Assembly: GCA_012221805.1 (NCBI GenBank)
Contig: CP015195.1
Coordinates: 558,001-622,000, forward strand
Origin: Pasteurellaceae bacterium RH1A
Lineage (GTDB): Bacteria; Pseudomonadota; Gammaproteobacteria; Enterobacterales; Pasteurellaceae
DNA length: 64,000 nt
Direction of reading: 5' to 3'
The notes beneath the pieces were generated by a model. The model had not been told where the DNA came from and did not search any database. It saw only the letters and a program-made list of their open reading frames with translations. The stretch's first letter is position 1; every line of letters starts with the position of its first letter. This document shows positions 35,923 to 44,928 of this stretch, in pieces. The position numbers were made by a program, and so were the translations under genes.

Positions 35923-36546
35923 ATGATGAAACTCAACTACCACAAAACCCATTTTCTGACCAGTGCGGCCAACATCCGCCAGTTGCCAGAACCAGTCGGT
36001 GTAGAAATAGCCTTTGCAGGCCGCTCCAATGCTGGCAAGTCCACGGCCCTTAATGCCCTGACCAACCAGAAAAGCCTGGCCCGTACCTCCAAAACCCCAG
36101 GCCGTACCCAGCTTATCAACCTTTTTGAAGTTGAGCCTAACTGCAAGCTGGTGGATTTACCTGGCTATGGCTATGCGGCCGTGCCCGAGCAAATGAAGCT
36201 CCAATGGCAGAAATCCCTGGCCGAATACCTGCAAGATCGTGAATGCCTGCGAGGTGTGGTCATCCTCATGGATATCCGCCATCCGCTGAAGGATCTAGAT
36301 CAGCAGATGATCGAATGGGCAGTTTCCTCTGAATTGCCTGTGATGCTGCTGCTTACCAAGGCCGATAAACTCAGCCAAAGCGAGCGTGCCAAGCAGGTCA
36401 AAATGGTGCGTGAGGCCATTCTCCCCTTCCAAGGGGACATTCAGGTTGAGGCCTACTCCGCCCTAAATAAGATCGGCATTGATAAGTTAGCCGCCAAACT
36501 AGACAGCTGGTTTGCCGAAGTTTTTGACACTCAAGAAGGAGAATAA
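35923..36546 (+). CDS. engB: Ribosome biogenesis GTPase EngB (YihA/YsxC)
   Basis: An essential GTPase that helps assemble the large ribosomal subunit and is linked to septation in E. coli. 207 residues with the usual G motifs: G1 G-R-S-N-A-G-K-S (about 29-36), G2 T-S-K-T-P-G-R-T, G3 D-L-P-G-Y-G-Y, G4 T-K-A-D and G5 S-A-L-N. Two adjacent ATG codons (35923, 35926) are possible starts. Six bases after the DUF805 gene and one base before rraB, so part of a tight operon. Confidence 0.95.
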   Translation: MMKLNYHKTHFLTSAANIRQLPEPVGVEIAFAGRSNAGKSTALNALTNQKSLARTSKTPGRTQLINLFEVEPNCKLVDLPGYGYAAVPEQMKLQWQKSLAEYLQDRECLRGVVILMDIRHPLKDLDQQMIEWAVSSELPVMLLLTKADKLSQSERAKQVKMVREAILPFQGDIQVEAYSALNKIGIDKLAAKLDSWFAEVFDTQEGE

Positions 36547-36547
36547 G

Positions 36548-36970
36548 ATGAACGAATTACGCCAAGAAACCGACCAAATCATCGCCGATCTGCTCAAAGA
36601 CGGCAGCGATCCTGATGCCCTTTATATTATTGAGCACCACGTTGCCCACCGTGATTTTGATAAGCTGGAGAAATTAGTGGTCGATGCCTACAAGTTAGGT
36701 TATGAAATTTCTGAAGCCGAAGAATTTGAAGACGAAAACGGCAAGACCTTTTTCTGCTGTGATATTGTCAGCGAAATCAAGCTCGATGCCGAGCTTATCA
36801 GCGCCCAGCAAAAAGAGCTGCTGCCCCTGATTGAAAAGGCCGGCGGCGAATACGAGGGCTGGGGGACTTATTTTGAAGACCCTAATGCCGAGGACGATGA
36901 ATACGGCGAAGACGGTGAATTCTTTGACGAAGATGAAGATGATTTCGATGAGGACGATGAGCATCGTTAG
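36548..36970 (+). CDS. rraB: Regulator of RNase E activity RraB
   Basis: Binds RNase E and modulates the composition and activity of the RNA degradosome. 140 residues. The N-terminal domain has the RraB pattern [11 protein letters not shown] and [12 protein letters not shown], and the C-terminal 30 residues are almost all Asp and Glu, as in E. coli RraB. The frame is open 12 codons upstream inside engB, but ATG 36548 has AAGGAGAAT before it. Confidence 0.93.
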   Translation: MNELRQETDQIIADLLKDGSDPDALYIIEHHVAHRDFDKLEKLVVDAYKLGYEISEAEEFEDENGKTFFCCDIVSEIKLDAELISAQQKELLPLIEKAGGEYEGWGTYFEDPNAEDDEYGEDGEFFDEDEDDFDEDDEHR

Positions 36971-37028
36971 GATTTGTAGATCATTCAATTAAACTTACAA
37001 AGTTGATCTCATTTTCTTCACAATTATG

Positions 37029-37096
37029 GTAGGGGCGGGTCCTGTGCCCGCCCATATTTACAAAGGTTTTTCGGGCGGGCACAGGACCCGCCCCTA
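37029..37096. repeat. Palindromic repeat family C, long inverted repeat
   Basis: GTAGGGGCGGGTCCTGTGCC plus CGCCC (37029-37053) and its exact inverse (37073-37096) enclose about 19 bases, a stem of roughly 24 bp. Each arm also has a small internal hairpin. It lies beside the uptake pair in the gap between rraB and tusA. Confidence 0.88.
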
Positions 37097-37120
37097 CAAA
37101 GGCCCAAAATACCAATGGCG

Positions 37121-37168
37121 ACAAGCGGTCAAATTTTTGCAGATTTTTGCAAATATCCAACTGCTTGC
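37121..37168. terminator. Inverted uptake-signal pair, probable bidirectional terminator
   Basis: ACAAGCGGTCAAATTTTTGC, the full Apl-type uptake sequence, faces TTTGCAAATATCCAACTGCT between convergent rraB and tusA. Confidence 0.75.
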
Positions 37169-37169
37169 C

Positions 37170-37409
37170 CTATAGCCCCTTCTTCACCCAATAACGATAA
37201 GGTTTGGCTGCGGATTCACTGGCCAAGAGAGTGTGATCCATAAACTGGCAGAAACTCGGAATATCCCGAGTGGTGGCAGGGTCGTCAGCAATAATGAGCA
37301 AGACTTCGCCTTCCTGCATATGGCGAATGGCCTTGCGGGTCAGCATTACAGGTTCTGGGCAGCGCAGGCCCAGGGTGTCTAAGGTTTTATTTACAGTTAA
37401 TTCAGTCAT
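37170..37409 (-). CDS. tusA: Sulfurtransferase TusA
   Basis: Accepts sulfur from the IscS persulfide and passes it to the TusBCD relay for 2-thiouridine at tRNA U34; also feeds other sulfur pathways. 79 residues with the catalytic L-G-L-R-C-P-E-P motif (Cys near residue 17) and a conserved fold of two helices and four strands. Its start lies only 17 bases from that of divergent pepQ, so one of the two promoters must overlap the other gene's coding region. Confidence 0.95.
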   Translation of the reverse strand: MTELTVNKTLDTLGLRCPEPVMLTRKAIRHMQEGEVLLIIADDPATTRDIPSFCQFMDHTLLASESAAKPYRYWVKKGL

Positions 37410-37426
37410 TTTATCTAAGGAAATCT

Positions 37427-38728
37427 ATGCAAGGGTTATTTACACAACATATAACACGTTTACAAGCGGTTTTTCAACAGGCACTGGAACAGGCTCGTCT
37501 TGATGGCATCTGGATTTATGCGGGTCAGGCCCATCCCCGTTTCTTGGACGACTCCTTCTACCCCTTCAAAATCAACCCGCATTTTAACTGGGTCTTGCCC
37601 TGCCCCGAAGCGGAAAAGAGCTGGATCTTTGTCGATGGCAAAAATAAGCCGCAGGTTTATTTTTATGCCCCGCAGGACTACTGGCACGTTAGCCCAAGAC
37701 TGCCCAAAGAGGCCTTTTTTGCTGGGGAATTTGATTGGCATGTCTTAGGCCAGGCTGGCGACATCGCTCAATATATCCAAAATCCGCAATATTGTGCCTT
37801 CTTGGGAGAGGATGAAGCCCTGGCTCAAGGCCTGGGTTTTGGCCAGATCAACCCTCAAAAGGTGCTGAATATACTCCATTTTGAACGTTCAATCAAAAGC
37901 GAATTTGAAATTGCCTGCATTGGGCAAGCACAGATCTCCGCCCTACGAGGCCATGAGGCGGCCAAAGAGGCCTTTTTTGCGGGCTTGAGCGAGTTTGAAA
38001 TCAACCTGGCCTACCTCAAGGCCACCCAGCAGTCTGACACCAATGTGCCTTACGGCAATATTGTGGCCATCAATGAACATGCGGCCGTGCTCCACTATAC
38101 GGCCCTTGACCACAGCCAGCCCACCCAGCGCCACAGCTTCTTGCTGGATGCAGGCACCACTTTTTTGGGCTATGCTTCGGATCTAACCCGCACCTATGCC
38201 TTTGATGAAAAAAGCGAATTTGCCGAGATCCTTGCAAAATTAGAGGGTTTCAAAGCCGCTTGTATCAGTAATTTGCAGGTCGGCATCAACTACCTCCACT
38301 ACCACACCCAAATGCACCAGTGGATCAGCGAGCTTTTGGCCGAGCACAAGATCATCAATCTATCAGCGGCCGATATTTTTGAAGAGGGCTACAGCCGCCT
38401 CTTCTTCCCACACGGCCTGGGCCATTCACTAGGCTTGCAGGTTCACGATGTGGCAGGCTTCCAACAAAACCCTCGTGGCACCCGCAAGGCTCCGCCAGAG
38501 GTTTATCCAAGCCTGCGTTGCACCCGTGATCTAGCTGAAAATATGGTGCTGACCATCGAGCCAGGCTTCTACTTTATTGATATGCTCCTCGAACCTCACC
38601 GCCACAACCACCACTTTAACTGGAGCAAAATCGAGGCCTTGCGGCCTTATGGCGGCATCCGCACCGAGGATAATATCGTTATGCGGGCAAATGGTGCGGA
38701 GAACTTAACCCTTAAGGCGACAGTTTAA
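37427..38728 (+). CDS. pepQ: Xaa-Pro dipeptidase
   Basis: Cleaves dipeptides ending in proline. 433 residues: an N-terminal regulatory domain to about 160 and a pita-bread M24 metallopeptidase domain. The five metal ligands are visible: Asp in L-L-D-A-G-T, Asp in Y-A-S-D-L-T-R-T, His in H-G-L-G-H-S-L-G, Glu in T-I-E-P-G-F-Y and Glu in [13 protein letters not shown] precedes the ATG. Its stop is three bases before the position where the native lpxH frame would end. Confidence 0.96.
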   Translation: MQGLFTQHITRLQAVFQQALEQARLDGIWIYAGQAHPRFLDDSFYPFKINPHFNWVLPCPEAEKSWIFVDGKNKPQVYFYAPQDYWHVSPRLPKEAFFAGEFDWHVLGQAGDIAQYIQNPQYCAFLGEDEALAQGLGFGQINPQKVLNILHFERSIKSEFEIACIGQAQISALRGHEAAKEAFFAGLSEFEINLAYLKATQQSDTNVPYGNIVAINEHAAVLHYTALDHSQPTQRHSFLLDAGTTFLGYASDLTRTYAFDEKSEFAEILAKLEGFKAACISNLQVGINYLHYHTQMHQWISELLAEHKIINLSAADIFEEGYSRLFFPHGLGHSLGLQVHDVAGFQQNPRGTRKAPPEVYPSLRCTRDLAENMVLTIEPGFYFIDMLLEPHRHNHHFNWSKIEALRPYGGIRTEDNIVMRANGAENLTLKATV

Positions 38729-38730
38729 GG

Positions 38731-38823
38731 CTATTTGCACTCGCAATTAAAGCGGTATCCTGTATGGTCGAGGGTGAGAATGGAGGTTTTGTCCTTGTGC
38801 CAGTCGCCTAGGACGATACGCAG
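38731..38823 (-). pseudogene. Detached native C-terminus of lpxH (out of frame)
   Basis: In the minus-strand frame ending with TAG at 38731-38733, the sequence reads [11 protein letters not shown] and continues to N-C-E-C-K and the stop. R-(I/V)-V-L-G-x-W is the conserved last strand of LpxH. This segment is not in frame with the rest of lpxH because a repeat lies between them, so it is not translated as part of the enzyme. Confidence 0.8.
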
Positions 38824-39482
38824 GCACTCCCCCCTCCGCCTTCGGCACCTCCCCCCGCAAGCGGGTGGAGGGAAATAAGATGCACATCCTGCCGATGGGT
38901 ATGGCCATGAATAAGCCAGTCCGCCCCAAACTTCTCCATAATTTGAGCGGTAAACTCAGGATTGACATCCATAATCTGAGCCGATTTATGCTGCTTGTCC
39001 TGCTTGCTCTTGGCCCGAATTTTCTGGGCAATAAAGAGCCGCCACCAAAGGGGCAGGCAGAGAAAAAGCTTCTGCCGCCATTTTTGGTGAACTTTTTTGC
39101 GAAAGGCCTGGTATTTGACATCATCAATGCAGAGGGTATCGCCATGGCAGATGAGGATCTTTTTGCCATATAAATCCAGCAGATGATAATCAGGCAAGAG
39201 CATCATGCCTGTTTCTCGGGCAAAGCGTTTGCCAATCAGAAAATCCCGATTGCCACAGATAAAATAGCAGGGGGTTCCGCCTGCGGTCAGGTTTTTAAGG
39301 GCTTGTTTCACACTGGCTATCAGGTCGGACTGCTCATCATCGCCGATCCAAAAGTCAAAGAGATCGCCTAGAATATAAACCGCCTTGGCAAGCGGGGCAT
39401 CTTGGGCTAAAAATTGCAAAAAATGGGCCGTGATTTCAGGCTCATTTTCGCTGAGATGGAGATCGGCGATAAAGTAATACAT
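38808..39482 (-). CDS. lpxH: UDP-2,3-diacylglucosamine diphosphatase LpxH, C-terminus replaced by a repeat
   Basis: Cleaves UDP-2,3-diacylglucosamine to lipid X in lipid A synthesis; a membrane-associated Mn-dependent calcineurin-like phosphoesterase. All metal ligands are present: Asp7 and His9 (A-D-L-H-L), Asp40 (G-D-L-F-D), Asn78 (G-N-R-D), His113 (C-H-G-D) and His194/His196 (H-G-H-T-H). After V-H-L at residue 202 the frame enters a C/G-rich repeat ([12 protein letters not shown]) and stops at 224. The native tail lies beyond in another frame. The gene is normally essential in Gram-negatives, so the altered enzyme is probably still active. Confidence 0.88.
   Translation of the reverse strand: MYYFIADLHLSENEPEITAHFLQFLAQDAPLAKAVYILGDLFDFWIGDDEQSDLIASVKQALKNLTAGGTPCYFICGNRDFLIGKRFARETGMMLLPDYHLLDLYGKKILICHGDTLCIDDVKYQAFRKKVHQKWRQKLFLCLPLWWRLFIAQKIRAKSKQDKQHKSAQIMDVNPEFTAQIMEKFGADWLIHGHTHRQDVHLISLHPLAGGGAEGGGGSACVSS
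38824..38873. repeat. Family B repeat inserted in the 3' end of lpxH
   Basis: CACTCCCCCCTCCGCCTTCG and CACCTCCCCCCGCAAGCGGG with TGGAGGGAA following resemble the C/G-rich arms at 5422-5589 and 22864-23032 (CTCCCCC, CCCGCAAGCGGG, GGAGGGAA). It is the only repeat of the window found inside a gene. Confidence 0.75.
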
Positions 39483-39597
39483 AGTGGTTACATCAAATAA
39501 AGTGAGAAAATTTGCAGGATTTTTTGAAAATCTGACCGCTTGCAGGCTTTCTTTGTTAGAATAGCCGCAAAAGATTATAGCAAATTGAGGGCAAAAA

Positions 39598-40335
39598 ATG
39601 ACAATCGCTCGTTATCATTCTTATGAATCCTGTGGCACGGTGGACGGCCCAGGCATTCGTTTTATCTTATTCTTGCAGGGCTGCCTGATGCGTTGCAAAT
39701 ATTGCCATAACCGGGATACCTGGGACTTGGATGGGGGCAAGGAAATTTCCGTTGAAGACCTGATGAAGGAAGTGGTGACCTACAAGCACTTTATGAAGGC
39801 CACGGGTGGCGGTGTAACCGCTTCAGGCGGGGAAGCCGTGCTGCAAATGGAATTTGTGCGGGATTGGTTCCGGGCCTGCAAGGAAGAGGGCATTAACACC
39901 TGCTTGGACACCAACGGCTTTGTGCGTAACTACAGTGCGGTGGTGGATGAAATGTTGGATGTCACCGACCTGGTTATGCTGGATCTCAAACAACTCAACG
40001 ATGAAATCCACCAAAACCTGATTGGCGTGCCCAACAAACGCACCCTAGACTTTGCCCGCTACCTGCATAAACGCAACCAAAAAACCTGGATCCGTTATGT
40101 AGTCGTGCCGGGCTATACTGACGATGATGATTCGGTGCATAAGCTGGGCCAGTTTATTGAGGGCATGACCAATATTGAGAAGGTGGAACTCCTGCCTTAT
40201 CATCGCCTAGGCGCTCATAAGTGGAAGACCTTGGGGGTGGAATACGAGCTGGAAGATGTCGCCCCTCCAACTAAGGAATCCCTGGAGCATATCAAGGGGA
40301 TTTTGGAAGGTTATGGCCACGTTGTGAAATATTAA
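39598..40335 (+). CDS. pflA: Pyruvate formate-lyase activating enzyme
   Basis: A radical-SAM enzyme that puts the glycyl radical on pyruvate formate-lyase under anaerobic growth. 245 residues with the cluster motif C-L-M-R-C-K-Y-C-H (about residues 30-38), the SAM-binding A-S-G-G-E-A segment and [12 protein letters not shown] near the start. The pflB gene is not next to it in this window, unlike in E. coli; it may lie elsewhere. Ends at a terminator shared with rho. Confidence 0.95.
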   Translation: MTIARYHSYESCGTVDGPGIRFILFLQGCLMRCKYCHNRDTWDLDGGKEISVEDLMKEVVTYKHFMKATGGGVTASGGEAVLQMEFVRDWFRACKEEGINTCLDTNGFVRNYSAVVDEMLDVTDLVMLDLKQLNDEIHQNLIGVPNKRTLDFARYLHKRNQKTWIRYVVVPGYTDDDDSVHKLGQFIEGMTNIEKVELLPYHRLGAHKWKTLGVEYELEDVAPPTKESLEHIKGILEGYGHVVKY

Positions 40336-40355
40336 CCTTGAACCTGATAAAAAAT

Positions 40356-40383
40356 AAAGCAGCCTAGGGCTGCTTTGTTTTTT
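40356..40383. terminator. Bidirectional terminator between pflA and rho
   Basis: AAAGCAGCC-TAG-GGCTGCTTT with TGTTTTTT on the right and an A-rich run on the left. Confidence 0.88.
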
Positions 40384-40386
40384 GCC

Positions 40387-41649
40387 TTACGAGCGTTTCA
40401 TAATCTCGAAAAATTCATCGTTGGTTTTGGCCACCATCAATTTATCAATAAGGAATTCCATGGCCTCGACCTCGCCCATTGGGTTGAGGATTTTGCGCAA
40501 AATCCACATTTTTTGCAGCTCTTCAGGTGTGGTAAGCAGATCTTCCTTACGAGTACCTGAACGGTTAAAGTCGATGGCTGGGAAGACACGGCGTTCGGCA
40601 ATTTTGCGAGAAAGGTGGAGTTCCATATTACCGGTTCCCTTAAACTCTTCAAAAATCACCTCATCCATTTTGGAGCCAGTATCGACTAGAGCCGTCGCAA
40701 TAATGGTTAAGCTGCCACCTTCTTCCACATTACGGGCTGCACCAAAGAAGCGTTTTGGACGGTGCAGGGCATTGGCATCCACACCACCCGAGAGGATCTT
40801 ACCCGAGGCCGGGGTCACGGTGTTGTAGGCACGAGCTAAACGAGTGATGGAGTCTAAGAGAATCACCACATCTTTTTTGTGTTCAACCGAACGCTTGGCC
40901 TTTTCAATCACCATTTCAGCCACTTGAACGTGGCGGGTGGCTGGCTCATCAAAGGTGGAAGCAATCACTTCGCCCTTGACTGAACGCTGCATTTCGGTTA
41001 CCTCTTCAGGCCGTTCATCAATCAAGAGAACAATCAACTCACACTCAGGGTAGTTGTGGGTAATGCTTTGGGCGATATTTTGCAGTAAAACGGTTTTACC
41101 GGCCTTTGGCGGGGCTACAATCAAGCCACGCTGGCCCTTACCGATTGGGGAGGCAAGGTCTAAGATACGGGCGGTTAAGTCTTCAGTTGAGCCATTGCCA
41201 CGTTCCATACGCAGGCGGGAGTTGGCATGTAGGGGGGTTAGGTTTTCAAAAAGGATTTTACTGCGAGAGACTTCAGGACGGTCGTCATTGACTTCATCAA
41301 CCTTGAGGAGGGCAAAATAGCGTTCTCCTTCTTTAGGTGGGCGAATCTTGCCCTCGATCTTGTCGCCTGTTTGCAGGTTGAAACGGCGAATTTGGCTAGG
41401 CGAAACATAGATGTCATCTGGGCCAGCTAAATAAGAGCTGTCTGCTGAACGCAGGAAGCCGAAACCGTCTGGCAAAATTTCTAATACGCCACCGCCGAAG
41501 ATGTCTTCGCCGCTCTTGGCGTGATGTTTAAGGATGGCAAAAATAATGTCTTGTTTACGTTGGCGGGCTAAATTTTCCAAGCCCATTTGGCCTTCACCGA
41601 TTTCAACCAAGGTCGAAACTGGCGTATTTTTCAGTTCTGTAAGATGCAT
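40387..41649 (-). CDS. rho: Transcription termination factor Rho
   Basis: An RNA-driven hexameric helicase that ends transcription. 420 residues: an N-terminal cold-shock-like RNA-binding domain (G-F-G-F-L-R near 63-68), then a RecA-like ATPase with Walker A P-P-K-A-G-K-T (about 176-182), the Q loop, and Walker B V-I-L-L-D-S. The frame is open 56 codons further upstream; ATG 41649 gives the conserved M-H-L-T-E-L-K-N start. There is no good Shine-Dalgarno before it (ACCCTTCCT), and a 340-base upstream gap shared with cpdB leaves room for the known autoregulation of rho. Confidence 0.96.
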   Translation of the reverse strand: MHLTELKNTPVSTLVEIGEGQMGLENLARQRKQDIIFAILKHHAKSGEDIFGGGVLEILPDGFGFLRSADSSYLAGPDDIYVSPSQIRRFNLQTGDKIEGKIRPPKEGERYFALLKVDEVNDDRPEVSRSKILFENLTPLHANSRLRMERGNGSTEDLTARILDLASPIGKGQRGLIVAPPKAGKTVLLQNIAQSITHNYPECELIVLLIDERPEEVTEMQRSVKGEVIASTFDEPATRHVQVAEMVIEKAKRSVEHKKDVVILLDSITRLARAYNTVTPASGKILSGGVDANALHRPKRFFGAARNVEEGGSLTIIATALVDTGSKMDEVIFEEFKGTGNMELHLSRKIAERRVFPAIDFNRSGTRKEDLLTTPEELQKMWILRKILNPMGEVEAMEFLIDKLMVAKTNDEFFEIMKRS

Positions 41650-41818
41650 AGGAAGGGTATTTCTTTGTTGTAAAAATGAGAAAAGTGTTCTAAGACAAGT
41701 GTTGTCAGAATTGTGATGGCGAAGAATACAGCAAATGCAGGGTTTTTGCAAATTTTTTATCGTTTTCAACCGCTTGCAAGGTCTTTTGGAGGGAACTTGA
41801 GCAAATAACCCAAACAAA

Positions 41819-41834
41819 TGTGAGCTAAATCACA
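41819..41834. promoter_or_regulatory. CRP site between rho and cpdB
   Basis: TGTGA-GCTAAA-TCACA matches both halves perfectly, 157 bases before the cpdB ATG. In the gap 41650-41990 I also see a degraded uptake sequence (TTTTTGCAAAT...ACCGCTTGCAAG, 41736-41780) and one repeat unit. Confidence 0.8.
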
Positions 41835-41898
41835 TTTTTATGATGAGAGCAGGATTATTGGGGGATTGGTTGCTATAATTCTTGCCCTTTTTTCTTAT

Positions 41899-41927
41899 CG
41901 GCACCAGCCTAGAGGCTGGCGCCATCC
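41899..41927. repeat. Palindromic repeat family A, single unit
   Basis: CGGCACCAGCCTAGAGGCTGG then CGCCATC. The only solo copy of the family in this window; it sits 60 bases before cpdB. Confidence 0.8.
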
Positions 41928-41990
41928 GTATTTGCTGATTAACAAGCGGATAAAAAAACCTTATTTTTTACAAGTCATCAAGGATTTCCT

Positions 41991-43961
41991 ATGAACAGAA
42001 GACGTTTTATTCAACTGGGCGCCAGTGCCATGCTGGTCTTGTCTGCCCCTAAATTTGCCTGGGCTAACGGTGCTCAAAAGGTGGATTTGCGTGTGATTGC
42101 CACCACCGACCTACACGGTTTCTTAACCGATTTTGACTACTACAAGGACGCTCCAACCGAAAAATTCGGCTTTACCCGCACGGCTTCTCTCATTAAGCAG
42201 GCCCGGGAAGAGGTCAAAAACAGTGTCTTGGTGGATAACGGCGACCTGATTCAGGGCAACCCGATTTCTGACTACCAGGCAGCCAAAGGCTCCAAAGAGG
42301 GCAAGCCTGAGCCGTCAATTCTAGCCCTTAATGCCATGAATTATGATGTGGGTACACTCGGTAACCATGAATTTAACTATGGTTTGGACTATTTAGATAC
42401 TGCCCTCAAACAGGCCAAGTTCCCGATTATCAATGCCAATATTGTGCGGGCCGATAATGGCGAGCCAATGTACCAGCCTTACTTGATCCAAGAAAAAGAG
42501 GTGGTGGACAGCAGCGGCAAGAAAGAGACGGTCAAAATCGGCTATATCGGTTTTGTGCCGCCGCAGGTCATGGTTTGGGACAAGGCCAACCTAGAAGGCA
42601 AGGTTCAGGCTCATGATATTGTGAAAACCGCTGAAAAATATGTGCCAATCGTCAAGGCTGCTGGAGCCGATATTATCGTGGCCTTAGCCCATACTGGCCC
42701 GTCTGATGAACCTTACAAGGAAGGAGCGGAAAACTCGGCCTTCTACTTGGCCGATGTCAAGGGCATTGATGCGGTGATTTTCGGCCACTCCCACCGTCTT
42801 TTCCCGAATAAGGAATTTGCCCAATCGCCAAATGCTGATATTGAAAAAGGCACTTATAAGGGCGTGCCAGAATCCATGGCTGGCTACTGGGGCAACCACA
42901 TCAGCGTGGTGGATCTGAGCCTGGCCAAAGAGGGCGATAAGTGGGCTGTGGTGGACGGAAAGGCCGCATTACGCCCAATTTATGATAACGAGAAAAAGGC
43001 CGCTGCCGTTGAGCCACATGCTCAAATTGTCGAACTCTTAGCCCCAATCCACACCGCTACCCGTGAGTTTGTTTCCCAACCGATTGGCACAGCGACCGAC
43101 AATATGTACAGCTACCTGGCCCTGATTCAAGACGACCCGACTATTCAAATCGTCAATCAGGCCCAAAAGGCCTATGTGGAAAATGTGGTCAAGGGCCTGC
43201 CAGAATTGGCCGGTATTCCGATTTTGAGTGCCGGCGCCCCATTTAAGGCGGGTGGCCGTAAGAACGATCCGAACGGCTTTACCGAAGTGGACAAGGGCCA
43301 GCTGACCTTCCGCAATGCGGCCGATCTCTACCTCTATCCAAATACCCTGGTTGTGGTCAAGGTAACTGGCGAGCAGCTCAAGGAATGGTTGGAGTGCAGT
43401 GCGGGGATGTTCAAGCAAATTGATCCAGCAAGCTCAGAGCCACAAGCCCTCTTAGACTGGACAGGATTCCGCACCTATAACTTTGACGTGATCGATGGGG
43501 TTAATTACCAATACGACATCACCCAGCCAGCCCGCTATGATGGGGATTGCAAGCTGATTAACCCGAATTCTCACCGAGTGGTTAATCTAACCTTTGAAGG
43601 CAAGCCAGTCGATCCAAAAGCGGAATTCTTGATTGCCACCAACAACTACCGGGCCTACGGCGGCAAGTTCCCTGGCACAGGTGGGGAGCAGGTGGTCTTT
43701 GCTGCCCCTGATGAAAACCGTCAAGTGCTGGCCAACTACATCAGCAGCGAAAGCCAGGCCAAGAGCAGTGTCAATCCAGCAGCCGACAATAACTGGCGGA
43801 TCGCCCCGATTGCAGCCAAGGCCAAGTTAGATGTTCGGGTGGAAACCTCCCCAAGCGACAAGGCCAAGGCCTTTATCAAGGACAAGGCCCAGTATCCGAT
43901 GGAATATCTCAACAATGATGAAGTAGGCTTTGCGGTTTATCGGGTGGATTTGACCAAATAA
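41991..43961 (+). CDS. cpdB: 2',3'-cyclic-nucleotide 2'-phosphodiesterase/3'-nucleotidase
   Basis: A periplasmic enzyme that hydrolyses 2',3'-cyclic nucleotides and 3'-nucleotides to nucleosides, feeding salvage. 656 residues: an N-terminal calcineurin-type domain ([23 protein letters not shown], then G-H-S-H) and a C-terminal 5'-nucleotidase domain from about 370. The N-terminus N-R-R-R-F-I-Q-L-G followed by a hydrophobic stretch and A-W-A is a twin-arginine signal, whereas E. coli CpdB uses Sec. The CRP site upstream suggests joint control with nupC and udp. Confidence 0.95.
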   Translation: MNRRRFIQLGASAMLVLSAPKFAWANGAQKVDLRVIATTDLHGFLTDFDYYKDAPTEKFGFTRTASLIKQAREEVKNSVLVDNGDLIQGNPISDYQAAKGSKEGKPEPSILALNAMNYDVGTLGNHEFNYGLDYLDTALKQAKFPIINANIVRADNGEPMYQPYLIQEKEVVDSSGKKETVKIGYIGFVPPQVMVWDKANLEGKVQAHDIVKTAEKYVPIVKAAGADIIVALAHTGPSDEPYKEGAENSAFYLADVKGIDAVIFGHSHRLFPNKEFAQSPNADIEKGTYKGVPESMAGYWGNHISVVDLSLAKEGDKWAVVDGKAALRPIYDNEKKAAAVEPHAQIVELLAPIHTATREFVSQPIGTATDNMYSYLALIQDDPTIQIVNQAQKAYVENVVKGLPELAGIPILSAGAPFKAGGRKNDPNGFTEVDKGQLTFRNAADLYLYPNTLVVVKVTGEQLKEWLECSAGMFKQIDPASSEPQALLDWTGFRTYNFDVIDGVNYQYDITQPARYDGDCKLINPNSHRVVNLTFEGKPVDPKAEFLIATNNYRAYGGKFPGTGGEQVVFAAPDENRQVLANYISSESQAKSSVNPAADNNWRIAPIAAKAKLDVRVETSPSDKAKAFIKDKAQYPMEYLNNDEVGFAVYRVDLTK

Positions 43962-43979
43962 TCTAACTCACTCAAATGA

Positions 43980-44027
43980 ACAAGGGGTGGAAATTTGCAA
44001 GTTTTCTGCAAATCTCCACCCCTTGCT
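43980..44027. terminator. Degenerate inverted uptake pair, probable bidirectional terminator
   Basis: ACAAGGGGTGGAAATTTGCA faces TGCAAATCTCCACCCCTTGC. The core is changed (AAGGGG instead of AAGCGG) in both arms, so the stem is conserved though the uptake motif is lost. Between convergent cpdB and the pirin gene. Confidence 0.75.
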
Positions 44028-44034
44028 TTTAAGC

Positions 44035-44724
44035 CTATCTCAAATCAAAGAGCAAGAACTCCACACTACCTTGTGTGGCCAACTCCAGCAGGCTTTCTTG
44101 ACGAATGCCCAGGGCATCGCCTGCCTCAAGTGGTTGGCCATTCACCGTCAATTCTCCCTTAACCATTTGCAGCCAATAGCGGCGGTTGGGGGCAAGTGCC
44201 AGCGTCTGGTTTTGGGCTGTGCTGAACTGATAACGCCAGAGCTTCATATCTTGATAGACCTTGAAAGACCCAGCCTCTTCATTTGGGGAGAGAATGAGGG
44301 TACCGCCCTCTTGGTCGGCAAAGGCCCCCTGGGCATAGCGTGGAGTAATGCCCTTTTGGCTTGGGATAATCCAAATCTGGAGCAGGTGCAAGACCTCATC
44401 AGGGCTAGGATTAACCTCCGAGTGCATAATGCCCGTGCCGGCCGACATAATTTGAAACTCGCCGGCCTTGACCTCCGTTTGGTTGCCCATGCTGTCCTTG
44501 TGGGCCACACGGCCTTTTAGGACGTAGGTCAGGATTTCCATATCGTGGTGGGGGTGCATGCCAAAGCCGTAGCCTTGGGCGATCCAGTCTTCATTGATAA
44601 CCCGCAGATCGGAAAAATGGATATGGGCGGGGTCGTAATAATCAGCAAAAGAGAAGCTGTGGCGGCTTTCCAGCCAAGAGGTTTGGCCGAGGCCACGTTC
44701 ATTGGATTTTCTAACTTGTAACAT
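44035..44724 (-). CDS. Pirin-family protein (YhhW-like)
   Basis: A 229-residue bicupin. The N-terminal cupin carries the metal ligands H-P-H-H-D-M-E (His58 and His60 region) and G-I-M-H-S-E (His and Glu near 102-104), as in E. coli YhhW, which has quercetin 2,3-dioxygenase activity in vitro. The physiological substrate of bacterial pirins is not known. The start has AGGAACAC before it. Lone gene between a structural terminator and the yceD promoter region. Confidence 0.88.
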   Translation of the reverse strand: MLQVRKSNERGLGQTSWLESRHSFSFADYYDPAHIHFSDLRVINEDWIAQGYGFGMHPHHDMEILTYVLKGRVAHKDSMGNQTEVKAGEFQIMSAGTGIMHSEVNPSPDEVLHLLQIWIIPSQKGITPRYAQGAFADQEGGTLILSPNEEAGSFKVYQDMKLWRYQFSTAQNQTLALAPNRRYWLQMVKGELTVNGQPLEAGDALGIRQESLLELATQGSVEFLLFDLR

Positions 44725-44890
44725 AAGTGTTCCTTATTCTGTATTTTTGATGGCTCTAGTTTACCCTTTTCTTAAAATAGATAAAGATGAATATTATTAA
44801 TTTATTCTTTACTATTAGTAAACATACAAGGGGTTTGAATTTGCACAAAATTTGCAAAAGGCAGAATTTGATAAAAAGGTTATTTTCTCT

Positions 44891-44919
44891 TTGACTAACT
44901 TGCCCACAGTCTGTAATAT
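44891..44919 (+). promoter_or_regulatory. Sigma-70 promoter of yceD-rpmF, apparently leaderless
   Basis: TTGACT (44891-44896), 17 bases, then TAATAT (44914-44919). Transcription should begin near 44926, only about three bases before the yceD ATG at 44929, and no Shine-Dalgarno is present. Confidence 0.7.
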
Positions 44920-44928
44920 ACGCACCCT

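Noticed and set aside
38747..39169. 140-codon minus-strand frame overlapping lpxH
   Set aside because: It is an alternative frame of lpxH with low-complexity composition, and does not carry the native C-terminal tail.
12926..41927. Family A units as a CRISPR array
   Set aside because: Units are dispersed over 29 kb, mostly as inverted pairs, and not regularly spaced; no cas genes are present.
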